Assembly: GCA_023434365.1 (NCBI GenBank)
Contig: JAEYSV010000003.1
Span: 1 to 40,908, forward strand
Length of the DNA stretch: 40,908 nt
Source of the DNA: Bacillota bacterium
GTDB taxonomy: Bacteria > Bacillota > Clostridia > Lachnospirales > Lachnospiraceae
Direction of reading: 5' to 3'
Within the stretch, counting starts at the first letter, position 1. Every line of letters starts with the position of its first letter. This document shows, one piece after another, positions 8,591 to 17,169 of the stretch. The notes beneath the pieces are model-generated. The model did no database searches. It worked only from the letters and a program-made list of their open reading frames with translations, and had not been told where the DNA came from. A program made the translations under genes and the position numbers.

Positions 8591-8737
8591 ATGGATAAGA
8601 AAAGTAAGGAAAAGAAAGTTCAAAAAAAGTTTCAGGAGGAGTTTAATAATATCACCAACAAAGTAAAACCGGTAAATCAGAACCAGGAGCACAATGTTCG
8701 AGATGAGGGAATCGGCCCGATTAATCAAAGAAGATAA
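8591..8737 (+). CDS. small basic hydrophilic protein (48 aa)
   Basis: An ATG at 8591 follows GAGAGGAG by 5-6 nt, and the frame runs 48 codons to TAA at 8735. The N-terminal 20 residues are Lys-rich (MDKKSKEKKVQKKFQEEFNN), and the protein ends VRDEGIGPINQRR. It has no hydrophobic segment and no Cys. It is bounded on both sides by strong terminators, which indicates its own transcript. I do not recognise the family; its size and composition would fit a nucleic-acid-binding or spore-type small protein, but this is a guess. Confidence 0.6.
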   Translation: MDKKSKEKKVQKKFQEEFNNITNKVKPVNQNQEHNVRDEGIGPINQRR

Positions 8738-8820
8738 CTTATGTGATAAATAAAAATTTTTGATATGTTAATCCGGGTTAGGGTGTCATAATGATTCGGT
8801 CTTTAATTGTAAATATTGAA

Positions 8821-8859
8821 AAAGCCTTATAGCAAGTTAAATTGCTATGAGGCTTTTTT
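8821..8859. terminator. bidirectional intrinsic terminator
   Basis: AAAGCCTTATAGCAA (8821-8835) pairs with TTGCTATGAGGCTTT (8842-8856) with one wobble, then T continues to 8859. The A-run on the left gives a T-run on the minus strand. It serves the 48-residue gene and the convergent CHAP hydrolase gene. Confidence 0.88.
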
Positions 8860-8880
8860 GCGGTATGAATGACTTAGAGA

Positions 8881-11175
8881 TTATTTGACTTTTATAGATA
8901 CAACCTTTGAATAATCCCCAAATACAATAGAATTACCGCTTATTTTATATGCTCTTACCTTAAAATAATAAACTCTTTTAGAAATAAGCCTTGACTTCTT
9001 TAAATATAATTTGGAAGCAGATAAAGTAGATATCTTAACATATTTGCCCTTCTTGGAGGTAGCCATAAAAATCTCATAACCACTTGCTCCTGTGACCTTA
9101 TTATATTTGATTGTTGCTGTTCTCCTTGTGGAGGTTATGGTAGGTTTTACAACCCGGGGTTTGATTTTGAAATATTTAGTTATCTTCCCTGTGTAATTCC
9201 CGATTCCCGTTATAGTAATTTTCGCAACCCCAGGGTACTTATTATTACTATAACTGATTGAATAATTGATAGAATTAATTATGTATTTGCCGTTCTTCAA
9301 TACAATAGTTGGTTTTCTATGCTTGCCGTTGTAAGTAATGTTAGTAGTTGATAAAGTGGCAGCCATTTTCTTAATGGATTTTGCTAGGATATTTATGTTG
9401 ACTGATCCTTGAAGTGTTTCATAATTGGTCTTAGTAACTTTATAATAGACTTTGTAATTTCCTGCTTTTGTATATTGAGGTTTCGTTGTTGTATATGTTT
9501 TATTATTCGAGCTATAAGTTATTATTGCTCCTGCTGGAATTTTTACGTTAGGTGCATGTTTTTTACCATCATATGTTACAACGATACCGGAGACTGTTAC
9601 TCCTAGTAATGGTACATCTTTTCTGTCAAATTCACAGATGTATCCAATATCCAAAATTGCATTGTTAATATCATTCCATTTTCCATTTGTTAAAACAGCC
9701 ACATAATCTTCATTATTTGAATAGTTATTTGGTTCACCAGGTGACCAATTATTATATACAATAGTTTCACCTGTTACCCAATTAAATGTATTTTCCTTCG
9801 CGGCATCGCTCGCACCGATGTAATATCCTCCTCGTGCTTGACTTTTAACCAAGGCGTTAATTACATTCTGCTCTGCCTGGGAAGTGATCGTTACCAAATG
9901 TCCACCTGATTTATTGCATTCTGCTTTGGCCTGCTCCCATGTATATGCATCATTAAATAATACATAGGTATGCCCTAAAGCATGAATCTTCTTTACCATG
10001 GCTTTAGAATTTGAGAGGGTGACTGCGGTTGGGTGATAAACGGAGTAATTACCCTTTGCATCATATGCATAGATATGCGTATAATATTTGCCTTTTTCCA
10101 AGTTATGATCTTTGTCTCTTACCGTAAAGGTTACGGTATTACCACTTATTGAACCGCTTACACTAGTATTATTAACCCAGTCAGTAGCCAGATCATCTTG
10201 TCCGTTCTTATCCGTCCATGTGGGAAACTGAACTTTTTTTACACCAACATTGTCTGTAACCTTGCATGTAATCGTGTACCCTAGCGATGTGATATTTGAT
10301 ATTCTTACATTGGATATAATAGGAGCTTGAGAATCATTGTTGTGTACTACATTAAAATAGCTAGGTCCTATGATAGGCCCTCTGACTCCGGAACTATTAT
10401 ATCCTGCCATTGCAAATCTATAATTCCCTACTGGAAGATTTATCGTCTTACTATTCCCTGTCACATAATCATCAAATACAATTGAACCGTCGTTCGTCCT
10501 TCTTATAGTCAAACCATATTTTACTGCATGCGCGGATACTCCCCAGGATATCACAGTACCTTCTCCTTCTAGATAATCTACCTTTGATGTAGAGATACTG
10601 AAGCTCCCTGGAGTAGTGTCTCCATTGCCATCCAGATAAATATAACCAATAACATACTGAGGATATCCAGGCCATGTATAGGCACCAACTTCTAAGTAAG
10701 CTCGAGGTCTGACGGTATAGTGACAATATTGGCAGCCACCATAATAGTCAGGTGTTCCATTCCACCCACCTTCCGTATAATATACATTGTTGTCATCGAC
10801 TGATTCTATGTATGCTACGTGTCCGTAACCGCCGTCTTGTGCCCATACACCGATCGAGTTGGCTCTGGGCGTTGTCCCAGTTGCATATCCGGCTGCTCTT
10901 GCATTTTCCAGCCATTGACCACCATTACCCCACACAGGTAATGCTTTTCCTAACACTTCATACGTTCTTCCCCACGCATACCACGTGCATCCGACATTAG
11001 AAAATGAAACGGGATAATAAGGATTCACTCCGTTCGTATAACCTGCACTGTACAAATTTGCAGTTCCTGTAGCCTTGGCAGTTGGATCTTCTGCTGCTTG
11101 GATTAAGGCCACTGATAATAAGGCAAATCCCAGCAGATAAAAGAGTTTCGTTTTTAATTTTTTAAAAGAAAACAT
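8881..11175 (-). CDS. secreted CHAP-domain cell-wall hydrolase with C-type lectin domain
   Basis: 764 residues. Domains in order: a signal peptide (1-28, basic start then hydrophobic, ending IQAAEDPTA); a CHAP amidase/endopeptidase domain (about 45-165) with catalytic Cys63 (GCTWYAW) and His119 (YGHVAYIE); a linker with beta-rich character; a GBS Bsp-like repeat (about 285-390); a C-type lectin-like domain (about 396-516) with EPNN at 481-484, WND at 500-502 and Cys420/Cys514; two MBG/YDG-type Ig-like repeats (about 525-665); and a C-terminal fibronectin-III-like domain. It likely cleaves peptidoglycan while lectin and Ig-like modules bind cell-surface or plant glycans. No LPXTG or S-layer anchor is seen. 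It is monocistronic, ends at the terminator at 8821-8859, and AGGAGG precedes the start. Confidence 0.9.
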   Translation of the reverse strand: MFSFKKLKTKLFYLLGFALLSVALIQAAEDPTAKATGTANLYSAGYTNGVNPYYPVSFSNVGCTWYAWGRTYEVLGKALPVWGNGGQWLENARAAGYATGTTPRANSIGVWAQDGGYGHVAYIESVDDNNVYYTEGGWNGTPDYYGGCQYCHYTVRPRAYLEVGAYTWPGYPQYVIGYIYLDGNGDTTPGSFSISTSKVDYLEGEGTVISWGVSAHAVKYGLTIRRTNDGSIVFDDYVTGNSKTINLPVGNYRFAMAGYNSSGVRGPIIGPSYFNVVHNNDSQAPIISNVRISNITSLGYTITCKVTDNVGVKKVQFPTWTDKNGQDDLATDWVNNTSVSGSISGNTVTFTVRDKDHNLEKGKYYTHIYAYDAKGNYSVYHPTAVTLSNSKAMVKKIHALGHTYVLFNDAYTWEQAKAECNKSGGHLVTITSQAEQNVINALVKSQARGGYYIGASDAAKENTFNWVTGETIVYNNWSPGEPNNYSNNEDYVAVLTNGKWNDINNAILDIGYICEFDRKDVPLLGVTVSGIVVTYDGKKHAPNVKIPAGAIITYSSNNKTYTTTKPQYTKAGNYKVYYKVTKTNYETLQGSVNINILAKSIKKMAATLSTTNITYNGKHRKPTIVLKNGKYIINSINYSISYSNNKYPGVAKITITGIGNYTGKITKYFKIKPRVVKPTITSTRRTATIKYNKVTGASGYEIFMATSKKGKYVKISTLSASKLYLKKSRLISKRVYYFKVRAYKISGNSIVFGDYSKVVSIKVK

Positions 11176-11263
11176 TCTTACAACCTCCTGTTAATCATAA
11201 TATTTTCCTTCCATCTATCTCTTATGTGAGTATATGTCTGAGTGATGTATTTCTGATTCACGT

Positions 11264-11293
11264 ATTAAGTATATTATAAATAATATACTTAAT
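11264..11293. promoter_or_regulatory. 30-bp perfect dyad upstream of the CHAP hydrolase gene
   Basis: ATTAAGTATATTAT and ATAATATACTTAAT are perfect 14-bp inverted arms separated by AA, about 90 nt upstream of the CHAP start codon. Possible operator or leader hairpin. A similar dyad lies in front of pdaA at 21175-21203. Confidence 0.5.
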
Positions 11294-11505
11294 TGCACAA
11301 ATACTTCCATGATGTAAATAATAAAGCATTATTGGTAATATTTTCAATAATATTTGTTAATATTTGAAGACTAAATAAGAATAAATTAAATACGCTAGGT
11401 TGATTCTATGATTACAAAGTGAACAGTCACAGAATTAGTAGCTTCTACAAAGAAACTAAATGGCTTTTATGACACATATATCAATCCTGCAAATGAAGAA
11501 AAATG

Positions 11506-11534
11506 TTGACAATCTCTTATTCATCATGTAATAT
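11506..11534 (+). promoter_or_regulatory. sigma-A promoter of the structured leader RNA / polyamine operon
   Basis: A consensus TTGACA at 11506-11511 is separated by 17 nt from TAATAT at 11529-11534, predicting a start near 11541. It is the best -35 in the window. Between 11294 and 11505 I see no gene or other strong signal. Confidence 0.75.
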
Positions 11535-11540
11535 ACTCAT

Positions 11541-11902
11541 TACGAGACGATACAAGTCTTAAGGATGTTGATAGAATATCCTTAGAGAATTTAGACCATC
11601 CTAGTATAATAGGAGTGTGGCCATACGGACAGCCGGGTCAACTGCCGATTGCAACAGTTTGTTGCATTATTGATTGAGTTAAAAGCTCAAATTTTATAAG
11701 TAGTTATCGCATAAAGTGGTGTCTTTGACACACGGTTACTTGTGAAACGGTCAATAAGAGTAGTAAAGCTAAGTTCTTGCATATAGACTCTGTATCTGCA
11801 TAGTGATGAATTGAATGGTTGATAAGACCATACTATATACACGAAGTTTGTAGAAAAGACTCAGGTAATGTTGCGATAATGTGCACATACCTGAGTCTTT
11901 TT
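11541..11902 (+). ncRNA. candidate large structured RNA / leader upstream of the polyamine operon (class not recognised)
   Basis: About 360 nt between a strong promoter and an intrinsic terminator contain no credible coding frame but many short helices: AAGGAT/ATCCTT (near 11560), TCCTA/TAGGA (near 11609), GCAACA/TGTTGC (near 11651), TTGAG/CTCAA (near 11675), GTGTC/GACAC (near 11720), ATGGT/ACCAT (near 11816), and an outer ATATAG/CTATAT closing the last one. It lacks the T-box GGTGGnACC element, and I do not see the hallmark sequences of RNase P, tmRNA, SRP, 6S, SAM, lysine or ykkC/guanidine RNAs. It could be a free ncRNA or a leader with attenuation that controls speD and downstream genes. 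Boundaries are estimates. Confidence 0.6.
11854..11902 (+). terminator. intrinsic terminator between the structured RNA and speD
   Basis: AAAAGACTCAGGTA (11854-11867) pairs perfectly with TACCTGAGTCTTTT (11888-11901); TGT/ACA extends the stem after one bulge, and the right arm ends in a T-run. It ends only 29 nt before the speD ATG, so operon transcription must either read through it or start elsewhere, which suggests attenuation. Confidence 0.88.
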
Positions 11903-11930
11903 CTGTCCGAATGAATAAGAGGAGGTAACT

Positions 11931-12719
11931 ATGGAGAATAAGTTGACATTATACGGCTTTAACAATTTAACAAAGTCGCTTAGTTTTAATATTTACGATA
12001 TTTGTTATGCAAAAAGTGAAAGAGAGCAAAAGGACTATATCGCTTATATTGATGAACAATATAACTCAGAGCGTTTGACGAATATCTTAACTGATGTTAC
12101 GGAAATGATAGGGGCACACGTATTAAATATATCAAAACAGGACTATGATCCTCAGGGGGCAAGCGTAACCTTTTTGATTGCGGAAGAGAGTATGATTCCT
12201 GCGATGGTAACTGATGCGCACGGGATTTTACAGCCAGAGACTGTTGTTGCACATCTCGATAAGAGTCATGTTACGGTTCATACCTATCCGGAATTTCATC
12301 CAGAGACTAGTATTGCAACATTTCGTGTAGACATTGATGTGGCAACTTGTGGAGAAATCACACCGCTTAAAACTTTGGATTACTTAATTGGAAGTTTTGA
12401 TTCGGATATTATTACGATGGATTATCGGGTACGAGGCTTTACCAGAGATATTCACGGGCATAAGTTATTTACGGATCATAGAATTACTTCTATTCAGGAT
12501 TATATCGATAGAAAGACGATTGAACGATATGATGCGATTGATATCAATATGTATCAAAGCAACCTATTTCATACAAAGATGTTAATCAAAGACGTCGATT
12601 TGAAAAACTACTTATTTAAAACTGATGTATATGAATTAGCTCCTAAGACAAGGTTGGAGATTACGAATAACCTTAGACAGGAAATGATTGAGATATTTAG
12701 TGGAACAAACGTGTATTAG
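11931..12719 (+). CDS. speD: S-adenosylmethionine decarboxylase proenzyme, E. coli-type
   Basis: 262 residues, collinear with the E. coli SpeD class from NNLTKSLSFNIYDICYAK through the C-terminus. The self-cleavage site is LDKS-HVTVHTYPE, with Ser112 becoming the pyruvoyl cofactor. It makes decarboxylated AdoMet, the aminopropyl donor for spermidine. AGAGGAGG lies 7 nt before the ATG. It heads a six-gene polyamine operon, and speA follows 13 nt later. This long form of SpeD differs from the short Bacillus/Thermotoga type, so an ancestral transfer is possible. Expression may depend on the leader RNA and terminator just upstream. Confidence 0.97.
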   Translation: MENKLTLYGFNNLTKSLSFNIYDICYAKSEREQKDYIAYIDEQYNSERLTNILTDVTEMIGAHVLNISKQDYDPQGASVTFLIAEESMIPAMVTDAHGILQPETVVAHLDKSHVTVHTYPEFHPETSIATFRVDIDVATCGEITPLKTLDYLIGSFDSDIITMDYRVRGFTRDIHGHKLFTDHRITSIQDYIDRKTIERYDAIDINMYQSNLFHTKMLIKDVDLKNYLFKTDVYELAPKTRLEITNNLRQEMIEIFSGTNVY

Positions 12720-12732
12720 AAAAGGAGCCATT

Positions 12733-14184
12733 ATGGATAGAGAATTACAGCGTAAGGCACCCATTATGGATGCGCTGAATCGGTTTAGAAAAGAGCGCGT
12801 CGTACCATTTGATGTACCTGGTCATAAAAGAGGACGTGGAAATAAAGAGTTAACAGATTTTCTTGGGGAAAAATGCATGTCCATTGACGTAAATTCCATG
12901 AAACCGCTGGATAATTTATGTCACCCGGTAAGTGTAATTAAAGAAGCGGAAGAGTTGGCAGCAGAAGCATTTGGTGCGATGCATGCATTCTTTATGGTAG
13001 GTGGAACTACTTCAAGTGTTCAGGCGATGGTAATGAGTGTCTGCAAGAGTGGCGACAAAATTATTCTTCCAAGAAATGTACATCGTAGTGCCATAAATGC
13101 GCTGATTTTGTGTGGTGCAATACCAGTCTATATTAATCCGGAAACGAATGAAGAACTCGGAATCTCTTTGGGAATGAAATTAGAGAATGTGGAGATGGCA
13201 ATAAAAGAGCATCCCGAAGCCAAAGCGATTTTAGTGAATAATCCAACGTATTATGGCATCTGTTCTAACCTGGTAGCAATTACAGAGTTAGCACATAAGC
13301 ATGGGCTCAAAGTGTTAGCCGATGAGGCACACGGAACTCATCTCTATTTTGGAAAAAATCTTCCGATAAACGCAATGGCAGCTGGTGCTGATATGGCAGC
13401 GGTAAGCATGCATAAATCGGGTGGTTCATTAACACAAAGTTCTTTCCTTTTAATAGGGGAACGAATGAATAAGGATTATGTACGTCAGATTATCAATTTG
13501 ACGCAATCTACCAGCGGCTCTTACCTGTTAATGTCTAGTCTGGATATCTCTAGAAAACAGCTGGCTCTAGAGGGAGAAGCTATTTTTGACCGTGTATACG
13601 AACTTACTCAGTATGCGAGGGAAGAAATCAATAAAATTGGCGGATACTATGCATATAGTACCGAAATTAAAAATGGATCAACAGTTTATGACTTTGATGT
13701 AACAAAACTGGCGATTAATACGAATGGAACTGGACTAGCTGGAATTGAAGTATATGATATCCTTCGTGATGAATACGATATTCAAATAGAATTTGGTGAT
13801 TTATGCAATGTATTAGCGTATATATCTGTGGGAGATAGCTACAAAGACATTGAGCGTTTAGTTAGTGCGTTGTCAGAAATCTATCGTATTTACCGTAAAG
13901 ACCCTGCTGGAATGCTAAAGCATGAATACATTAATCCAAACGTAGTAACCGCACCACAGGAGGCCTTTTATGCAGAGAAGAAATCGTTGCCAATCAATGA
14001 GACAATAGGTCAGGTTGCCGGCGAATTTGTTATGTGTTACCCACCAGGAATCCCAATTTTAGCACCGGGCGAGGAGATTACCGAAGAAATTATAGAATAT
14101 ATAGAATATGCAAAAGAAAAAGGCTGTTTTCTGACTGGAACGCAAGACCCTGGAGTGGAAAGTATATGCGTGCTTACTAAATAG
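12733..14184 (+). CDS. speA: Orn/Lys/Arg decarboxylase family, probable arginine decarboxylase
   Basis: 483 residues from ATG 12733 (AAAGGAG 6 nt upstream; an earlier in-frame start overlaps speD). This is the fold-type I PLP family without the N-terminal wing domain, like Bacillus SpeA. Motifs: PFDVPGHKRG near 25-34, the PLP-contacting GGTTSS near 90-95, ADEAHGTHL near 196-204, and the Schiff-base lysine Lys228 in SMHKSGG. In this setting, arginine to agmatine is the most likely reaction because an agmatinase-family gene is in the same operon. Lysine or ornithine decarboxylation cannot be excluded from sequence alone. Confidence 0.93.
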   Translation: MDRELQRKAPIMDALNRFRKERVVPFDVPGHKRGRGNKELTDFLGEKCMSIDVNSMKPLDNLCHPVSVIKEAEELAAEAFGAMHAFFMVGGTTSSVQAMVMSVCKSGDKIILPRNVHRSAINALILCGAIPVYINPETNEELGISLGMKLENVEMAIKEHPEAKAILVNNPTYYGICSNLVAITELAHKHGLKVLADEAHGTHLYFGKNLPINAMAAGADMAAVSMHKSGGSLTQSSFLLIGERMNKDYVRQIINLTQSTSGSYLLMSSLDISRKQLALEGEAIFDRVYELTQYAREEINKIGGYYAYSTEIKNGSTVYDFDVTKLAINTNGTGLAGIEVYDILRDEYDIQIEFGDLCNVLAYISVGDSYKDIERLVSALSEIYRIYRKDPAGMLKHEYINPNVVTAPQEAFYAEKKSLPINETIGQVAGEFVMCYPPGIPILAPGEEITEEIIEYIEYAKEKGCFLTGTQDPGVESICVLTK

Positions 14185-14224
14185 CATAGTTACAAGCAAA
14201 TATTGAGGAAAAGAGGAAGATTGC

Positions 14225-15076
14225 ATGGAGTTATGGTACTCAGAAAAGCATACCGAGGATGTGAAGTTTTCCATCCGTGTGAATCGGCAATTATATAGTA
14301 CACAAAGCAAATATCAACGAATTGATATTTTCGAATCAGAAGAATTTGGTCGATTCTTGGTTTTAGATGGTTATATGATGATGACAGAAAAGGACGAATT
14401 CATTTACCATGAAATGATTGTACATCCTGCAATGGCTGTGCACCCTCATATAGAGAAAGTATTAGTAATTGGTGCAGGAGATGGCGGAGTAGTAAGAGAA
14501 TTAACCCGTTATGGAAGCATCAAGCATATTGATGTAGTTGAGATTGATGAGATGGTGGTGGAAGCTTGTAAGAAGTATCTTCCCCAGACAGCGTCTTCTT
14601 TTTCTGATGATAGAGTAACACTTCATTATCAAGATGGGTTAAAGTTTGTTCGTCTTTATAACAACGAATATGATTTGATTATTGTGGATTCAACGGATCC
14701 ATTTGGACCAGGCGAAGGATTATTTACAAAAGAATTCTACGGAAATTGTTATAAAGCCTTAAAAGAAGATGGAATTATGGTGAATCAGCATGAAAGTCCA
14801 TTTTATGAAAATGATGCGATCGCAATGCAAAGAGCTCATAAAAGGATTGTGGAGTCCTTCCCAATTAGTCGCGTATATCAGGCGCATATCCCAACTTACC
14901 CATCGGGTCACTGGTTATTTGGATTTGCTTCAAAAAAATATCATCCAATTGAAGATCAGAATGCTAACGATTGGAAGAAGCATGGCTTAAAGATGAGATA
15001 TTATAATAGTCAACTTCATGTAGGTTCTTTTGCTTTACCGAATTACGTAGAGGAGATGTTAGAGGATGTTGAATAA
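14225..15076 (+). CDS. speE: spermidine synthase (polyamine aminopropyltransferase)
   Basis: 283 residues, the usual SpeE length. Motifs: GRFLVLDGYMMMTEKDEFIYHEM near 39-61, the AdoMet-type GAGDGGVVREL near 83-93, VEIDEMVV, QDGLKFV, and the catalytic DSTDPFGPGEG near 158-168. It transfers an aminopropyl group from decarboxylated AdoMet to an amine acceptor, by default putrescine. The stop overlaps the speB start by 11 nt, indicating tight coupling. Because its immediate partner is an agmatinase-family enzyme, agmatine is a possible alternative acceptor. Confidence 0.96.
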   Translation: MELWYSEKHTEDVKFSIRVNRQLYSTQSKYQRIDIFESEEFGRFLVLDGYMMMTEKDEFIYHEMIVHPAMAVHPHIEKVLVIGAGDGGVVRELTRYGSIKHIDVVEIDEMVVEACKKYLPQTASSFSDDRVTLHYQDGLKFVRLYNNEYDLIIVDSTDPFGPGEGLFTKEFYGNCYKALKEDGIMVNQHESPFYENDAIAMQRAHKRIVESFPISRVYQAHIPTYPSGHWLFGFASKKYHPIEDQNANDWKKHGLKMRYYNSQLHVGSFALPNYVEEMLEDVE

Positions 15077-15920
15077 AAATATTGAAACATTTATTGCATG
15101 TGATTGTGAGTATGAAGATGCGGATATCGTTTTATTTGGTGCCCCATTTGACAGCACTACAAGTTTTCGCCCTGGTACCAGATTCGCCAGTAAAGCGATT
15201 CGCGGAGAGTCTTATGGAGTAGAAACCTATAGCCCATATCAAAATAAAGATATGACGGATTACAGTTTTTTTGATAGTGGCGATCTGGAACTTCGATTTG
15301 GTAATCCTGAATCAGCTCTTCATGATATAGAAGAACGTACAGCAACCATCTTAGCTGATGGAAAACGACCATTGATGATTGGTGGGGAACATCTTGTAAG
15401 TTTAGGTGCTGTTCGCGCAGTATTTAAGAAATATCCGGACCTGCATATTATCCACTTTGATGCGCATGCCGATTTGCGTGAAAACTATCTGGAGGAGCCA
15501 ATGTCTCATGCGAGTGTCCTGCACCGCATCTGGGAAATGGTTGGTGACGGAAAAATCTATCAGTTTGGAATTCGCTCTGGAGATAGAAGTGAGTTCGAAT
15601 GGGGTAAGGATCATGTCCATACCAACATGTTTAACTTTAATGGGTTAGAAGAAGTGGTAGAAAAACTGCAAGGAAAACCGGTGTACTTTACCCTTGATCT
15701 GGATGTTCTGGATCCAAGTATCTTCCCGGGTACTGGTACTCCAGAAGCTGGCGGAGTATCCTTTATGGAATTACTAAATGCTATCATTGAAATCGGAAAA
15801 TGCAATATTGTTGGCATGGATGTCAATGAATTAAGTCCAGTATATGACCAGAGCGGAGTTTCGACGGCGGTTGCAGTGAAAATTATACGCGAAATTATGT
15901 TAAGTGCAGTGAAGAACTAA
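15066..15920 (+). CDS. speB: agmatinase (ureohydrolase family)
   Basis: 284 residues with all manganese-binding motifs of the arginase/agmatinase fold: GGEHLVS near 102-108, HFDAHADLRE near 127-136, SHAS, and LDLDVLDPSIFPGTGTPEAGG near 214-234. It hydrolyses agmatine to putrescine and urea, or aminopropylagmatine to spermidine in bacteria that use that route. It overlaps speE by 11 nt and lies 30 nt before the carboxynorspermidine synthase gene. Agmatinase and aminopropylagmatine ureohydrolase cannot be separated by motif alone. Confidence 0.94.
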   Translation: MLNKNIETFIACDCEYEDADIVLFGAPFDSTTSFRPGTRFASKAIRGESYGVETYSPYQNKDMTDYSFFDSGDLELRFGNPESALHDIEERTATILADGKRPLMIGGEHLVSLGAVRAVFKKYPDLHIIHFDAHADLRENYLEEPMSHASVLHRIWEMVGDGKIYQFGIRSGDRSEFEWGKDHVHTNMFNFNGLEEVVEKLQGKPVYFTLDLDVLDPSIFPGTGTPEAGGVSFMELLNAIIEIGKCNIVGMDVNELSPVYDQSGVSTAVAVKIIREIMLSAVKN

Positions 15921-15950
15921 AGTAGAATAACGAAAGTAGGAGTGATGACG

Positions 15951-17150
15951 ATGGGTAGAGCTTTGATTATTGGTTGTGGTGGAGTTGCTGGTGTGGCAAT
16001 TCACAAATGTGTTCAAAACAGTGATGTGTTTGAGGAGATTATGATTGCGAGTCGTACGAAGAGTAAGTGCGATGCTCTGAAGGAAAAATTGCAGGGTGGT
16101 AAGACGATTATTCATACGGCGCAGGTGGATGCAGATAATGTGGATGAGTTGATTAAGTTGATTAATGGGTTTAAACCGGATGTGGTTCTTAACTTAGCGC
16201 TTCCTTATCAGGATTTAACAATTATGGACGCTTGTCTGGCAACAAAAACAAACTATGTGGATACAGCAAACTATGAACCATTAGACACAGCGAAGTTTGA
16301 ATACAAATGGCAGTGGGAGTACCGTGAGCGTTTTGAAAAAGCAGGAATTACTGCATTACTTGGTAGTGGTTTTGACCCAGGAGTAACTGGAGTTTTTTCA
16401 GCTTACGCTATGAAACATCATTTTGATGAGATTCATTATATTGATATCTTAGATGCCAATGCAGGCGATCATGGATATCCATTTGCAACAAACTTTAATC
16501 CAGAAATCAATATCCGTGAAGTTACTGCTAAAGGCAGCTATTGGGAAAATGGTGAATGGGTAGAGACAGAGCCTATGGAAATTAAACGTGTGTATAATTT
16601 TCCTGAGATTGGTGATAAAGATATGTACTTGTTACATCATGAAGAATTAGAATCTCTTGCTCTAAATATTAAAGGAATTAAGAGAATTCGTTTCTTTATG
16701 ACATTTGGACAGAGTTACCTTACTCATCTTAAGTGTCTTGAGAATGTAGGAATGACATCAATTGAACCAATTGAATTTGATGGTAAGCAGATTGTCCCTC
16801 TTCAGTTCTTAAAGGCAGTGTTACCAGATCCAGCGTCATTAGGACCAAGAACTGTTGGTAAAACGAATATCGGATGTATTTTTACTGGTATCAAAGATGG
16901 TAAAGAAAAGACTTATTATATATACAATGTTTGTGATCATCAGGAATGCTATCGTGAAGTAGAGTCTCAGGCTATTTCCTATACTACCGGAGTACCTGCT
17001 ATGATTGGTGCTATGATGTTAATGACAAAAACCTGGAATAAACCTGGAGTATTCAATATTGAAGAGTTCGATCCAGATCCATTTATGGAAGCACTGAACA
17101 AATGGGGACTTCCATGGCAGGAAAGCTTTAATCCTGAGCTAGTTGACTAA
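15951..17150 (+). CDS. carboxynorspermidine / carboxyspermidine synthase (saccharopine dehydrogenase family)
   Basis: 399 residues from the ATG at 15951, chosen because GTAGGAG ends 8 nt upstream; two in-frame starts at 15942 and 15945 sit on top of that site. The N-terminus has a Rossmann motif IIGCGGVAGVAIH (residues 6-18). The central GSGFDPGVTGVFSAYAMKH segment is characteristic of this family rather than of true saccharopine dehydrogenases. It condenses putrescine or diaminopropane with aspartate semialdehyde using NADPH to give carboxyspermidine or carboxynorspermidine. The matching decarboxylase follows 19 nt later. Sometimes annotated lys1-like. Confidence 0.93.
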   Translation: MGRALIIGCGGVAGVAIHKCVQNSDVFEEIMIASRTKSKCDALKEKLQGGKTIIHTAQVDADNVDELIKLINGFKPDVVLNLALPYQDLTIMDACLATKTNYVDTANYEPLDTAKFEYKWQWEYRERFEKAGITALLGSGFDPGVTGVFSAYAMKHHFDEIHYIDILDANAGDHGYPFATNFNPEINIREVTAKGSYWENGEWVETEPMEIKRVYNFPEIGDKDMYLLHHEELESLALNIKGIKRIRFFMTFGQSYLTHLKCLENVGMTSIEPIEFDGKQIVPLQFLKAVLPDPASLGPRTVGKTNIGCIFTGIKDGKEKTYYIYNVCDHQECYREVESQAISYTTGVPAMIGAMMLMTKTWNKPGVFNIEEFDPDPFMEALNKWGLPWQESFNPELVD

Positions 17151-17169
17151 AGAAAAACAGGTGAAATGA

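Noticed and set aside
11541..11902. T-box, SAM, lysine or ykkC/guanidine riboswitch, RNase P, tmRNA or 6S RNA
   Set aside because: None of the hallmark conserved sequences that I can recall are present. Listed instead as an unclassified structured RNA.
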